A stretch of 39,282 nt of DNA, from NCBI GenBank assembly GCA_009783055.1, contig WRHW01000015.1:1-39282 (forward strand), in the 5' to 3' direction. Each line of letters starts with the position of its first letter. The stretch's first letter is position 1. This DNA is from Holophagaceae bacterium (GTDB lineage: Bacteria > Acidobacteriota > Holophagae > Holophagales > Holophagaceae). Below the pieces are notes generated by a model. It did not search any database, had not been told where the DNA came from, and was given only the letters and a program-made list of their open reading frames with translations. Position numbers and translations under genes: made by a program. This document shows, one piece after another, positions 17,301 through 24,986 of this stretch.

Positions 17301-17636
17301 ACTGCCATCAACTATCCTAAATCTATCTGTAGCATCTATAGCTTTTAATCCCATCGACAGACGCTCTGAATCTATTAACTGGTCTACGCCATCTCTAAAT
17401 CCGAAGGCAAGACGTGCCAGTATCCTGTCGTCTTCAGTCAATCCCTCAACCTGGGCAAATAATATGTCCTTAACTATAGAGGTGCTTACAAAACCCTGTA
17501 GTGCATATGTGGTCTCTTGCAAAACCGGTGGTTTTGGAAGAGGCACGTTAGAGTCAGAAATATCCTGGGCAAACCCAGACCCCGCAACAATACACATTGC
17601 TACATGCAGCCAGGTTCGAAAAAAACCTTGAAACAT
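14391..17636 (-). CDS. bamA: Omp85/BamA-family outer-membrane assembly protein
   Basis: This is a 1081-residue protein with a signal peptide (residues 1-23), a long periplasmic region with POTRA-like segments (about 85-690) and a C-terminal beta-barrel. The barrel contains RFFGGGPNSHRGIEP (about 922-935), the counterpart of the conserved V/I-R-G-F/Y loop-6 motif. The last residue is Phe (SAGIQF), as expected for barrels recognised by the BAM machinery. BamA folds and inserts outer-membrane proteins. It is clearly longer than a typical BamA of about 800 residues, the extra length being periplasmic, and the HRGI motif differs from the usual VRGF. A TamA-like or second Omp85 paralogue is possible, so the symbol is tentative. 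A STAS gene lies 70 bp upstream. Confidence 0.82.
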   Translation of the reverse strand: MFQGFFRTWLHVAMCIVAGSGFAQDISDSNVPLPKPPVLQETTYALQGFVSTSIVKDILFAQVEGLTEDDRILARLAFGFRDGVDQLIDSERLSMGLKAIDATDRFRIVDGSIVGHEGKNVLFLTIVPWPKLKSINIVVPAELKKRVQPWLQDIRKGTRIGNYAIDAWERRAESWLDAWGYPNSRAEIVRTKNGESIEVRITVRQTNLINKLEISSDSNFGLLDPKSIQNELDKLLKSLVEKQKNWPSEVQRNIVNRLNRRFAKKGHFYAKAIFSRENSEKLSIEINAGPVVRLGVTGTKMRKGQLKKILNLPSVDRFGEDLLEEARRRLAGKYHDEGRPFTKVMRSETDLNSINGIVQKHLVYNFKEADLLRVSKTVLTEKDGHKPTKLLAEAKNEIDNYFSGSHKATTEFASLSKTLAENHYIIKGYPDKQIFTEWGEVNKGRTELNISAIEGEYQELKEINIVIDVSEHRDEILKEVLKFFDEKISKNAGVSQFDFQPTQKNWIIGPIQWSQEDNVTYLKMLTPNPFVPIHIAELVSVIRQALASEGAVSPRVDAKPVDMENSGKKVIITVPEQQFEQLRRIVIQGAENTRAEFIRGIMRPPDSQTTDQERMWFGRPLVLSRITATRAELGSFGIFRSVDVVTLREALDGSDPSRWQPGDMMFRLSERPVWNFSNSFSYDRSVGYQFGLGAQKINMLGKARTMDFNIRAGDGTINSSTLRRIFSTGDPSRSLDTYSMGYTDPWLPTGIVGKRLGNRALWRGEVAFIKERQNVYLIFHRRYTTSLEWHLRDKKNDHRTFRFGYRFENVGVNGPDASEMQDQVRSPNRSILSIPFIQFVRDTRDNPFDPRRGSIAVIQFDVALQTLGTSANSSFIKADLRYAWNYPIGLGAKYGVLSLATRLGAARPTASSSLEMPLSERFFGGGPNSHRGIEPDQLGPFSAIFEREKTFPYNPITDDEGSQRYRMAPIGGQGIAIVNLDYRFPLPVIGEWIWGELFVDSGEVYNRIREVSQSSSFLSPFPHWRTSAGTGLILRLGGFPIKMEYAWDVRQVLGKTDGDIYTNYTKRTRLTNFLVSAGIQF
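17518..17534. repeat. 17-bp repeat, copy within bamA-like gene
   Basis: TGCAAAACCGGTGGTTT is identical to 18177-18193 in the gap upstream of flgB, and looser similarity continues for about nine bases. Here, on the - strand, it encodes part of the PKPPVLQ segment just after the signal peptide. Confidence 0.6.
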
Positions 17637-17706
17637 TTCTGGTGCTTAACAAATAACAATCAGGCCAAAGAGGAAACCCTGGCCTAACTCAAAAGGTATT
17701 ATCGTA

Positions 17707-18042
17707 TCAAAAATCAGATAGAGCCTCTGCTTCTGTGTCTCTGACCTCAAAAACAGAGTGAAGGCTTGTCATCTTCATTAGGCCAAAGATTTTCGCGTTC
17801 ATTCCACAGATTCGCAATTCTCCGTTTTTATTTTTGATAGATGTAAAGCAACCAACCAATTCGCCAATACCCGAAGAATCTAAATAACTAACTTTTGTGA
17901 AATCAATAAGAATCTTCCTGGCACCTTTTTCTAATTCGGTGCGAACAGCCTCTCCTAACTCCTGGTCGCCATCACCCAGTGTGATCTTCCCTTCAGGATA
18001 TAAGATCAATACATCATTTAGATTCTTGCGGGTCATCTTCAT
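17707..18042 (-). CDS. STAS-domain anti-sigma factor antagonist
   Basis: From the ATG at 18042 it has 111 residues and is a single STAS domain. The first strand is VLILYPEGKITLG. The phosphorylation loop is FTKVSYLDSSGIGELVGCF, with the usual DSSG serine, and GELRICGMNAKIFGLMKMTSLHSVFEVRDTEAEAL completes the fold. Such proteins bind anti-sigma kinases, are inactivated by phosphorylation, and control sigma factors or other partner-switching targets. No kinase or phosphatase partner lies in the window. An in-frame GTG at 18051 exists, but GAGGTG lies six bases before the ATG, so the ATG is chosen. It is transcribed divergently from the flagellar operon. Confidence 0.9.
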   Translation of the reverse strand: MKMTRKNLNDVLILYPEGKITLGDGDQELGEAVRTELEKGARKILIDFTKVSYLDSSGIGELVGCFTSIKNKNGELRICGMNAKIFGLMKMTSLHSVFEVRDTEAEALSDF

Positions 18043-18071
18043 TTGTTTCACCTCAAAAATGGCTCCTCAGC

Positions 18072-18080
18072 AGTATAGCA
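18072..18080 (-). promoter_or_regulatory. Extended -10 promoter for the STAS gene
   Basis: On the - strand TGC TATACT (18080 to 18072) is an extended -10 element. The start would be near 18065, with a leader of about 23 nt that includes the GAGGTG ribosome-binding site. Confidence 0.5.
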
Positions 18081-18176
18081 GAATAAATTGCCAAATACTT
18101 CCAAAAATTAGCGAGTCATTTTCAATACAGGGAATTTTCTAAGTTTTGAAAATGGCCATCTTTTTACTTAGGTAGG

Positions 18177-18193
18177 TGCAAAACCGGTGGTTT
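18177..18193. repeat. 17-bp repeat, intergenic copy
   Basis: This is identical to 17518-17534 in the bamA-like gene. Read on the - strand, the neighbouring codons would give PFAKPPVL, similar to PLPKPPVL in that protein, so it may be a remnant of coding sequence. Confidence 0.5.
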
Positions 18194-18253
18194 GGCAAAA
18201 GGCTCAACTACTTTTGTCATTAATTATCTATCAATCAAAAATGTCGACCAAAT

Positions 18254-18270
18254 TCGGCACGTACCGTGCA
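18254..18270 (+). promoter_or_regulatory. Sigma54-like promoter for the flagellar operon
   Basis: TTCGGCACGTACCGTGCA has GG at 18256-18257 and GC at 18268-18269 with exactly 10 bases between, as needed for RpoN. The GGCACG -24 block is perfect, and the -12 block is GTGC rather than TTGC. The start would be near 18281, about 41 bp before the flgB ATG. It also contains a GCACG/CGTGC palindrome, so a regulator site is the alternative. RpoN control of flagellar genes is common, but no sigma54 gene is in the window. Confidence 0.45.
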
Positions 18271-18321
18271 TATAGAACTTGGAACATACCCTTCACTGGG
18301 TGATTTTTGCACAGGCTAGTT

Positions 18322-18792
18322 ATGTTTGACTTACTTTCCAATAACGACATGGTCACAACCATGGACAAGGCCATGACAGTGGCCTCACGTCGATTAGGGC
18401 TAGTGACATCAAATTTGGCGAACATTGATACGCCCTTTTACAAGGCAAAAGACATTCCCTTCCATGAAACCCTCCAAGCAATGCTGGAGGATAATGATTC
18501 TGAGCAACAATTGCCTATTATGCGTACCCATCCCTCCCATTTTCCTAGGGGAGAGAATTGTCCAATGGTACGCACACACCCGTTGCACTTGTGTCCAACA
18601 AGAGAGAGTGTGCCCCCGTTTAACATAAATCAGGCGATCAGTGCATACGAGCGCAATGACTTTAATGATGTCAACCTTGACAGTGAAAACCTAAAACTGA
18701 TGAAAACATCCAGCTCTTACATGCAGGCCACTGCTTTTACACAATCTGCCATTAAGAGGGTTTTAACTGCTATTCGAGAAGGGGCTAAGTAA
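18322..18792 (+). CDS. flgB: Flagellar basal-body rod protein FlgB
   Basis: FlgB is the proximal rod protein that links the MS ring to the rod. The 156-residue product starts MFDLLSNN and has the flagellar rod/hook N-terminal motif LVTSNLANIDTPFYKAKDIPF. The C-terminal helix KLMKTSSSYMQATAFTQSAIKRVLTAIREG is the partner helix of the same family. A TTG at 18307 would add five residues, but FlgB proteins normally begin MFD, so the ATG at 18322 is used. Its stop overlaps the flgC start by one base (TAATG). First gene of a nine-gene flagellar operon. Confidence 0.95.
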   Translation: MFDLLSNNDMVTTMDKAMTVASRRLGLVTSNLANIDTPFYKAKDIPFHETLQAMLEDNDSEQQLPIMRTHPSHFPRGENCPMVRTHPLHLCPTRESVPPFNINQAISAYERNDFNDVNLDSENLKLMKTSSSYMQATAFTQSAIKRVLTAIREGAK

Positions 18793-19214
18793 TGTCATTC
18801 AACAAGATACTTGACATAGCCGCGACAGGAATGTCTGCCCAGCGACTTAGGGTCCAGTTAATTTCTGCAAATGTAGCTAATAGCGAAACCACCCGGACAC
18901 CTGCAGGCGGACCATTCGTCAAAAAAGATGCTGTTTTTCAGGTTATGCCGATGGGAGAAACAGTTGATGGAATGCCTCTATTCGGCGTAAATTACCCTCA
19001 AATCCATGATTCACATGACCCATTTATTTATAAGTACGAACCGGGACACCCTGATGCCAACGAAGATGGAATTGTGGTTTACCCAAACGTCAACCCTATC
19101 GAGGAAGTTGTAAACCTTACTGAAGCGGCTCGGTCTTTTGATGCAAATGTAAACGTGGTTCGAGCAGTCCGACAAATGGGGCAGGCCGCCCTAGATATCC
19201 TGAGGACATCTTAG
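18792..19214 (+). CDS. flgC: Flagellar basal-body rod protein FlgC
   Basis: FlgC is another proximal rod subunit. It has 140 residues, the expected size. The N terminus LDIAATGMSAQRLRVQLISANVANSETTRTPAGGPFVKKDAVFQV and the C terminus VNLTEAARSFDANVNVVRAVRQMGQAALDILRT are typical of the family. It is translationally coupled to flgB and followed by an 85-bp gap before fliE. Confidence 0.96.
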   Translation: MSFNKILDIAATGMSAQRLRVQLISANVANSETTRTPAGGPFVKKDAVFQVMPMGETVDGMPLFGVNYPQIHDSHDPFIYKYEPGHPDANEDGIVVYPNVNPIEEVVNLTEAARSFDANVNVVRAVRQMGQAALDILRTS

Positions 19215-19299
19215 ACGAAAAAATGACTAATATTCGCTGGCACATTATTCAAGATTGCCATATCCTTAACCGATAGATATTTAAGACCGAGCTAATACT

Positions 19300-19611
19300 A
19301 TGGATCCCCTACTCAATCTCAACACACTCAACCAGATAAAGCCACTAGGTGGCCAAGGCGAAGTTCCAAGTATCACACAAGGCTCAAATAGCACAGGATT
19401 CAGAGATTTACTTGAGAGGGCATTGAACGAAGTGAACCAAGACGAGCAGGTAGCAGTGCAAGAGGCACGAAATTTGATGACAGGTCAAGGGACTGACATG
19501 CACACGGCTATTTTGGCTGTTCAAAAAGCTGATGTCAGTTTCAATACTATGATGGCTGTCCGTTCCAAACTAATAGATGCCTACCGTGAAGTAATGCGAA
19601 TGCAGATGTAG
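19300..19611 (+). CDS. fliE: Flagellar hook-basal body protein FliE
   Basis: FliE is a 103-residue adaptor between the MS ring and the rod, and an export-gate-associated protein. The conserved C-terminal part is VAVQEARNLMTGQGTDMHTAILAVQKADVSFNTMMAVRSKLIDAYREVMRMQM, which matches the family's helical region. The N-terminal third (NSTGFRDLLERALNEVNQDE) is also typical. It lies between flgC and fliF in the usual order. Confidence 0.95.
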   Translation: MDPLLNLNTLNQIKPLGGQGEVPSITQGSNSTGFRDLLERALNEVNQDEQVAVQEARNLMTGQGTDMHTAILAVQKADVSFNTMMAVRSKLIDAYREVMRMQM

Positions 19612-19650
19612 GGGTCTTAGTCAAAACAGGTCGGCTATTATGAGGAAAAA

Positions 19651-21336
19651 ATGGCCGACGAAGAAACTAACATCATCCAGCAGACCATAAGGGCATTCCA
19701 GGGCCTGACTACCATACAGAAGAGTATGGTAATTTCTATATCTGCAATTTTGGTGCTTTCATTAGCAGGACTTCTTGTCTGGGCAAGCCAAGAACCAATG
19801 GGGCTTTTGGTCACAAACCTAAATCCTTCTGATGCCAGCACTATTGTGGAAACTCTAGAAAAGCAGAATGAAAAATACGAGATTGGCAGGGACAAGCAAA
19901 GTATTTATGTTCGGCAAAAACGGGTAGCCGCGCTTACCATTCAAATAATGGGAGAGGGTAATCTCACAGGTGAGAGAGTTGGTTGGGAAAAACTCGAAAC
20001 CCCCGGCCTGACCATGACTGATTTTAGTCAAAAGACCACATACTGGCGTGCAATGGAAAGAGCTATTGGCAAGAACTTGAGAGATGGCCTACCTTCTTAT
20101 ATTCTCAATGCCAGAGTGCAGATAACTCCGGCAAATGACAGTATTTACTCCTCTGAAAAGGAAGATGCCAAGGCATCAGTCTTTTTAGAATTAAAAAGGA
20201 AGGCCTTACCACCTGAAGATACTATTCAGGGCATCCTCCACTTTGTTGCCGGTGCAGTTGATGGCCTTAAGCCTGATGGCGTGGTCTTGATGGATCAACA
20301 TGGTCGTTTTTTATCGAAAAAGGAGTTGGCCTCCACAATAAACGAACAGATCACTGAAACACAAAAAAACATGCAACGTGACCAGGAAGAATTGCTGACA
20401 AAAAAAGTCATTGAGCTTTTAGAACCTGTTGTAGGAAAAGGGAAAGTTAGGGCACAGGCAAGTATCGAACTTGATTTTGATAAGATTCAAATCAAAGAAA
20501 AGACTGTAGATCCTCAGAGTCAGATTGAAAGGGCTGTGGATCAGGCTCAGGCAAAGATTGTTAGGCGAGAGGAACCTCTGGGTGTGCCAGGCACGCCCAC
20601 CAATATTGCACCAGCCAATCCAGGTCTGGACAACCGAAACATTATTATCTCAGAGGATAGATCGCACTCTACTATAAACTATGAGTTGTCAGAAACCAAT
20701 AGAGCCATAGAAAAATCACCTGGTAGCACTAAGAGAGTATCTTTAGCAGTATTACTGGATTACAAAGCAAGCTACGTGGAAAAAACACCCGGCAAAAGTG
20801 ATTTTGAACTACAGTATGTTGAATGGACAGAGGAGGAGATGCTAAAGTATCGCAATCAGGTAGCCGCCGCCGCTGGCATCGATGTAAACCGTGGCGATTT
20901 CATTAGCGTAGAGAGTGTCAACTTTGCACCCACTGTAAGCCCAATCGAAGAAGCCGCCGCGAGGAGGCTATATTGGATAAACTTGGGCAAATTCCTAGCT
21001 CCATTCGTACTGTTATTCCTTTCGGCACTCGTTTGGTTTATTTACAAACTGGCGACTCGCAAGAAAGTCATTCAGACTGAAGAAGCAACCATGCTACATG
21101 TAGAAGAAGAGGAAGCCGCCATGCCACCCGAGCCTAAGGTTATCGTACCCCCCAAGACCCTAGAAGAACTCAAGGCAGAAATCGAAAATGAGCTGAATGC
21201 CGAAAGTGCTTCTCAGGCTCCAGAAGCCCAACGTCGTGAAGTAATTAAGCAACGCGTTTCCGAAATTATTACAGCCGACCCTGAAAATGCCGCTTCCTTA
21301 GTGCGCTCATGGTTGGTAGATGACGAGGCTAAATAA
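19651..21336 (+). CDS. fliF: Flagellar MS-ring protein FliF
   Basis: FliF forms the MS ring in the inner membrane on which the motor and export apparatus assemble. It has 561 residues. The first membrane segment is at about 25-46 (MVISISAILVLSLAGLLVWAS) and the second at about 445-465 (FLAPFVLLFLSALVWFIYKLA). Between them lie the ring-building domains, including EGNLTGERVGWEKLETPGLTMTDFSQKTTYWRAMERAIGKNL. The cytoplasmic tail that binds FliG contains PPKTLEELKAEIENELN. GAGG lies five bases before the ATG. The stop overlaps the fliG start by one base. Confidence 0.96.
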   Translation: MADEETNIIQQTIRAFQGLTTIQKSMVISISAILVLSLAGLLVWASQEPMGLLVTNLNPSDASTIVETLEKQNEKYEIGRDKQSIYVRQKRVAALTIQIMGEGNLTGERVGWEKLETPGLTMTDFSQKTTYWRAMERAIGKNLRDGLPSYILNARVQITPANDSIYSSEKEDAKASVFLELKRKALPPEDTIQGILHFVAGAVDGLKPDGVVLMDQHGRFLSKKELASTINEQITETQKNMQRDQEELLTKKVIELLEPVVGKGKVRAQASIELDFDKIQIKEKTVDPQSQIERAVDQAQAKIVRREEPLGVPGTPTNIAPANPGLDNRNIIISEDRSHSTINYELSETNRAIEKSPGSTKRVSLAVLLDYKASYVEKTPGKSDFELQYVEWTEEEMLKYRNQVAAAAGIDVNRGDFISVESVNFAPTVSPIEEAAARRLYWINLGKFLAPFVLLFLSALVWFIYKLATRKKVIQTEEATMLHVEEEEAAMPPEPKVIVPPKTLEELKAEIENELNAESASQAPEAQRREVIKQRVSEIITADPENAASLVRSWLVDDEAK

Positions 21337-22340
21337 TGTCTAAGTTCTCAGGCACACAAAAAGCGGCAGTGCTCATGGTCTCTTTAGGGGATGAGGCGGC
21401 ATCTGCCATATTCAAGTATTTGGAAGAAGATGAGATTCAATCCATCTCCAAGGAAATTGCCCTAACAAAGCATGTATTACCGGAAGTTGCCGACGACGTG
21501 ATGGAAGAATTCCATACGATGACCTTGGCAAAGAGCTACATAACACAGGGTGGTATTGAGTTTGCCAAAAAACTCCTGATCAAATCCGTTGGGCCAGAGG
21601 CCGCAAGAAAAATCATTGACCGTCTTACTAAAGCACTTGAGTCCAGTGCTGGATTCACTTCTCTTGAACGTGCAAACCCTCAACAGCTTTCAAAGTTCAT
21701 CCAAAGCGAACACCCGCAAACTATAGCTCTGATACTTGCACACTTGAACGCAACACAGGCTGGGGAGCTAATAGTTAGCCTTCCAGAGGATTTAAGGGCT
21801 GAAGTATGTATGCGAATGGCCAATCTACAAGAAATTAGCCCAGAGGTTGTAAGACGTATTTCACTCATCCTAGAACAAAAATTAGAGGCACTAGGTTCCT
21901 TCTCTACAGAGGCTTATGGCGGTGTCCGGGCAGTGGCCGAACTATTTAACCGGATGGATCGCAATACTGGCCGAACAGTGCTGGAAAAAATTGAAGCTGA
22001 TAACCCACAGTTGGCAGGAAATATCAGAGATTTGATGTTTGTATTCGATGATATCTTGCTGATTGATGACATCGGAATTGCTGAAATATTGAAACGCGCT
22101 GACAAGAAAGTGCTGGTAATAGCACTCAAGGGAACTAGTGAGGAGTTGCGTAGCCAATTCTTTAGAAATATGTCATCCCGCGCTGTTGAGATGATGAGGG
22201 AAGAAATGGAATTTATGGGGCCAATCAAATTACGGGATGTAGAAAAAGCCCAACATGAAATCGTTGAAATAGTCAGACAGTTAGAAGAAGAGGGTGTGAT
22301 TACAATCGGAGGAGGAGGCGGCGACGACTATGTCTCTTGA
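21336..22340 (+). CDS. fliG: Flagellar motor switch protein FliG
   Basis: FliG sits on FliF and transmits torque from the stator. It has 334 residues, the normal length. The N-terminal domain starts GTQKAAVLMVSLGDEAASAIFKYLEEDEI. The middle domain carries the EHPQ motif (FIQSEHPQTIALILAHL). The C-terminal torque helix includes VLVIALKGTSEELRSQFFRNMSSRAVEMMREEMEFMGPIKLRDVEKAQ, with the charged residues that face MotA. It overlaps fliH by 11 bases. Confidence 0.97.
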   Translation: MSKFSGTQKAAVLMVSLGDEAASAIFKYLEEDEIQSISKEIALTKHVLPEVADDVMEEFHTMTLAKSYITQGGIEFAKKLLIKSVGPEAARKIIDRLTKALESSAGFTSLERANPQQLSKFIQSEHPQTIALILAHLNATQAGELIVSLPEDLRAEVCMRMANLQEISPEVVRRISLILEQKLEALGSFSTEAYGGVRAVAELFNRMDRNTGRTVLEKIEADNPQLAGNIRDLMFVFDDILLIDDIGIAEILKRADKKVLVIALKGTSEELRSQFFRNMSSRAVEMMREEMEFMGPIKLRDVEKAQHEIVEIVRQLEEEGVITIGGGGGDDYVS

Positions 22341-23175
22341 TGCTAGATATATTCCAGCCAAAGATATAGATGTCAATCGCATCCAGTCATACCCATATCA
22401 AACCGCAATTGTTTTGCCCACCATTGAGGAAATATTGCCGGACAGCGACGGTGAAGACCCACTAGGTGAGCCTTATTCTGAAACCCCTGAAGAGGTTGAA
22501 GAGAGACTAAAAACTGCCAATCAAGTGATCGCAGAAAAATTAGCTCATGCCGAACATTTGATTGCAGAAAGACTAGCTCAGACGGAAAAATTGGTAGCCG
22601 AAAAATTAGCTGAAGTAGCCGAAAAATATAGTCAGGCTGAAATTGATGCCGTAGAAACTACTCAGCGCGCTTATGAGGCTGGCTATGCAACCGGAGAAAA
22701 AGAAGGGCGGATTTCTGAAGAGAGCCAGTATAAGATTCATCTGAAAAGATTAGAGAGTAGCCTAGGGGAATTGTCCGACTCAGTAACCCTGTTAAAAAAC
22801 GCTTCAGAGGATGAAGTGGTGGCTTTGGTGACTGTCATGGCAGAATATTTGGCCGCACAGCACATAGAAACTGCTGATAATTCTGCCTCCCTTTTGCTGG
22901 CTTCTATTATTTCGGCGCATCCATTCCCCTTGCCAGAATCTGCCTCACCTGGAGAACCTGCCGCGGTACTATATATGCACCCCAGAGATGTCGAGCAGGT
23001 TCAAGACAGCTTTGCAACTAGCTATCCTGGCTTACGCCTTGTTGCCGACAATAACCTAAGTAGAGGTAGCATCAAACTCGAGACTGCAGATACAGTTCTA
23101 GACGCTACTTTTGACAAGAGGCGAGAACGTTTGCTTACAATCGTTACGCGTCTCATGGAGGAGGGGCAACTCTGA
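22330..23175 (+). CDS. fliH: Flagellar assembly protein FliH
   Basis: FliH is the peripheral-stalk-like regulator of the export ATPase FliI. The 281-residue product is acidic at the N terminus. Residues about 58-95 form a helical repeat with three near-copies of a 9-12-residue unit (QVIAEKLAHAEHLI, AERLAQTEKLV, AEKLAEVAEKY). AYEAGYATGEKEG (about 117-129) is the Gly-containing helix motif seen in FliH/YscL. The C-terminal half resembles the V-type ATPase subunit E-like domain. Family assignment rests partly on its place between fliG and fliI. The stop overlaps fliI by one base. Confidence 0.88.
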   Translation: MSLDARYIPAKDIDVNRIQSYPYQTAIVLPTIEEILPDSDGEDPLGEPYSETPEEVEERLKTANQVIAEKLAHAEHLIAERLAQTEKLVAEKLAEVAEKYSQAEIDAVETTQRAYEAGYATGEKEGRISEESQYKIHLKRLESSLGELSDSVTLLKNASEDEVVALVTVMAEYLAAQHIETADNSASLLLASIISAHPFPLPESASPGEPAAVLYMHPRDVEQVQDSFATSYPGLRLVADNNLSRGSIKLETADTVLDATFDKRRERLLTIVTRLMEEGQL

Positions 23176-24512
23176 TGCGCCTCCTTCCTCTATTAGAATG
23201 TGTGCCTAATTTGCCATTGGCAACTCGGATGGGGCGCGTTTCTAAGCTAGTCGGCCTATTGGTAGAGTCTGTAGGGCCTGATGGGGCTATTGGTGAAGAA
23301 ATGCTTATTCATGGGGAAGGTAATCGGCTGATCTCTTCTGAAGTGGTAGGCTTCAATGGCAAAAATGTACTCCTCATGCCTGTTGAAAACACCGATGGAG
23401 TAAGACCTGGCATGTGCGTGGAAGGCACAGGAAGCATGCCCCTCCTTTCTGCATCCGAATCAATGCTTGGGAGGATAATAGACCCCCTTGGCAATCCTCT
23501 GGATGGCGGCCCCCCACTTAAGGCTACAGCTAGGGTTCCGGTAAACAATAACCCACCAAACCCAATGAAACGACAGCGTATTAGAGAGGTACTCTCAACA
23601 GGAGTGAGAGTTATTGACGGATTGTTGACACTTGGGAAAGGACAGCGAATTGGGATTTTTGCAGGTTCGGGCGTTGGTAAATCAACGCTGTTAGGTATGG
23701 TTGCACGAAACACAACTGCCGATGTAAATGTCATCGTTTTGGTTGGTGAGCGCGGACGTGAATTAAAGGAGTTTATCGAAAATGACCTAGGCGAAGAAGG
23801 TCTCCGCCGCAGTGTGGTAGTCGTGGCAACTTCTGACCAGACCCCCCTACTCCGCATCCGCTGTGCTCTGGCAGGTACGGCTGTGGCTGAATTCTTTATG
23901 CGCCAAGGAAAAGATGTGCTGATGATGATGGATTCTGTAACGCGCTTCGCAATGGCTCAGAGAGAAGTTGGGCTTTCAGCAGGCGAACCACCTTCTAGTC
24001 GCGGATATACTCCGTCAGTGTTTGCCTTATTACCAAGACTGATGGAACGAGCTGGAAATTTTGAAAATATCGGTTCAATTACAGGCATATACACTGTACT
24101 TGTAGAAGGCGATGACATGAACGAGCCCATAGCCGATACAGTTAGGGGTATTCTAGATGGTCATATTGTTCTGTCTAGAAAACTTGCAGGTAGGAATCAC
24201 TACCCTGCCATAGATGTCTTAGCAAGTATTTCGAGACTTTTTTCGACATTGGCCATATCAGAGCAAAAACAGCTTTGCGCTAAGATACGTGACCTGATGG
24301 CGATATATAACGATGCCGAAGATTTGATACAGATCGGTGCATATACAAAAGGCTCTAGTGCAGAAATAGATCAGGCGATTCAATTTAACCCCAAAATACT
24401 GGCCTTTTTGCGCCAAGCTGTCGCAGAAGAATCCGGCTATCAGCAGACTCTTCTGGACATGGGGAAAATCTTTGACCTAGACTTAAGTAAGTATTTATCA
24501 GAGGCGATGTAA
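23175..24512 (+). CDS. fliI: Flagellum-specific ATPase FliI
   Basis: FliI is the hexameric ATPase that energises flagellar type III export. It has 445 residues. Walker A is GIFAGSGVGKSTLLGM (about 161-176). GERGRELKEFIENDLGEEGL follows, and Walker B is KDVLMMMDSVTRFAMAQREVGLSAGEPPSSRGYTPSVFALLPRLMERAG. All are hallmarks of type III secretion ATPases. SITGIYTVLVEGDDMNEPIADTVRGILDGHIVLSR is also conserved. The start is coupled to fliH (TGATG). Confidence 0.97.
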   Translation: MRLLPLLECVPNLPLATRMGRVSKLVGLLVESVGPDGAIGEEMLIHGEGNRLISSEVVGFNGKNVLLMPVENTDGVRPGMCVEGTGSMPLLSASESMLGRIIDPLGNPLDGGPPLKATARVPVNNNPPNPMKRQRIREVLSTGVRVIDGLLTLGKGQRIGIFAGSGVGKSTLLGMVARNTTADVNVIVLVGERGRELKEFIENDLGEEGLRRSVVVVATSDQTPLLRIRCALAGTAVAEFFMRQGKDVLMMMDSVTRFAMAQREVGLSAGEPPSSRGYTPSVFALLPRLMERAGNFENIGSITGIYTVLVEGDDMNEPIADTVRGILDGHIVLSRKLAGRNHYPAIDVLASISRLFSTLAISEQKQLCAKIRDLMAIYNDAEDLIQIGAYTKGSSAEIDQAIQFNPKILAFLRQAVAEESGYQQTLLDMGKIFDLDLSKYLSEAM

Positions 24513-24513
24513 C

Positions 24514-24972
24514 ATGGCAAAACGGTTCAAATTTCGTTTGGCCTCGCTACTAAAAATTAGAGAGGCAAAGAAAAAGGATGCTCAGCGTCTCCTAGGTAGC
24601 CGCATGCAGGAGATGCAGATACTCAAAGAAAAATTATTTTCACTTTCTACAGCAAAAAACGCGGCATTTCAGCAAAGAAAAGCTGGTAAGGGTCAATCGG
24701 TCAACATGGAACTTTGGCGTTCCATCGAAAGGTTTTTAGTTTCTGTAGAGCGAAAAATGAATGAAACAAACATAGAAATCGACCGTGTTCAAATACTGGT
24801 TGATGAAGCTAGACTAGCACTCACAATAGCGCATCGCGCTCATCTGACGTTACTTCGGTTGCAAGAACGCCGTCAAGAACAGTACGACTATGTAGTTATC
24901 AAGGAAGAACAACAACAAGCCGATGAAATTGCAGTTATGAGATATCAGTTTAAGTCCTCGGCGGCATCTTGA
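24514..24972 (+). CDS. fliJ: Flagellar export chaperone FliJ
   Basis: This is a 152-residue, highly charged, almost entirely coiled-coil protein starting KRFKFRLASLLKIREAKKKDAQRLLG, the usual FliJ opening. FliJ links FliI to the export gate and recycles chaperones. It begins two bases after the fliI stop and has GAGG upstream in the fliI end. Position and coiled-coil form together support the call. Confidence 0.9.
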   Translation: MAKRFKFRLASLLKIREAKKKDAQRLLGSRMQEMQILKEKLFSLSTAKNAAFQQRKAGKGQSVNMELWRSIERFLVSVERKMNETNIEIDRVQILVDEARLALTIAHRAHLTLLRLQERRQEQYDYVVIKEEQQQADEIAVMRYQFKSSAAS

Positions 24973-24986
24973 TTTTGGAGGTTGAC

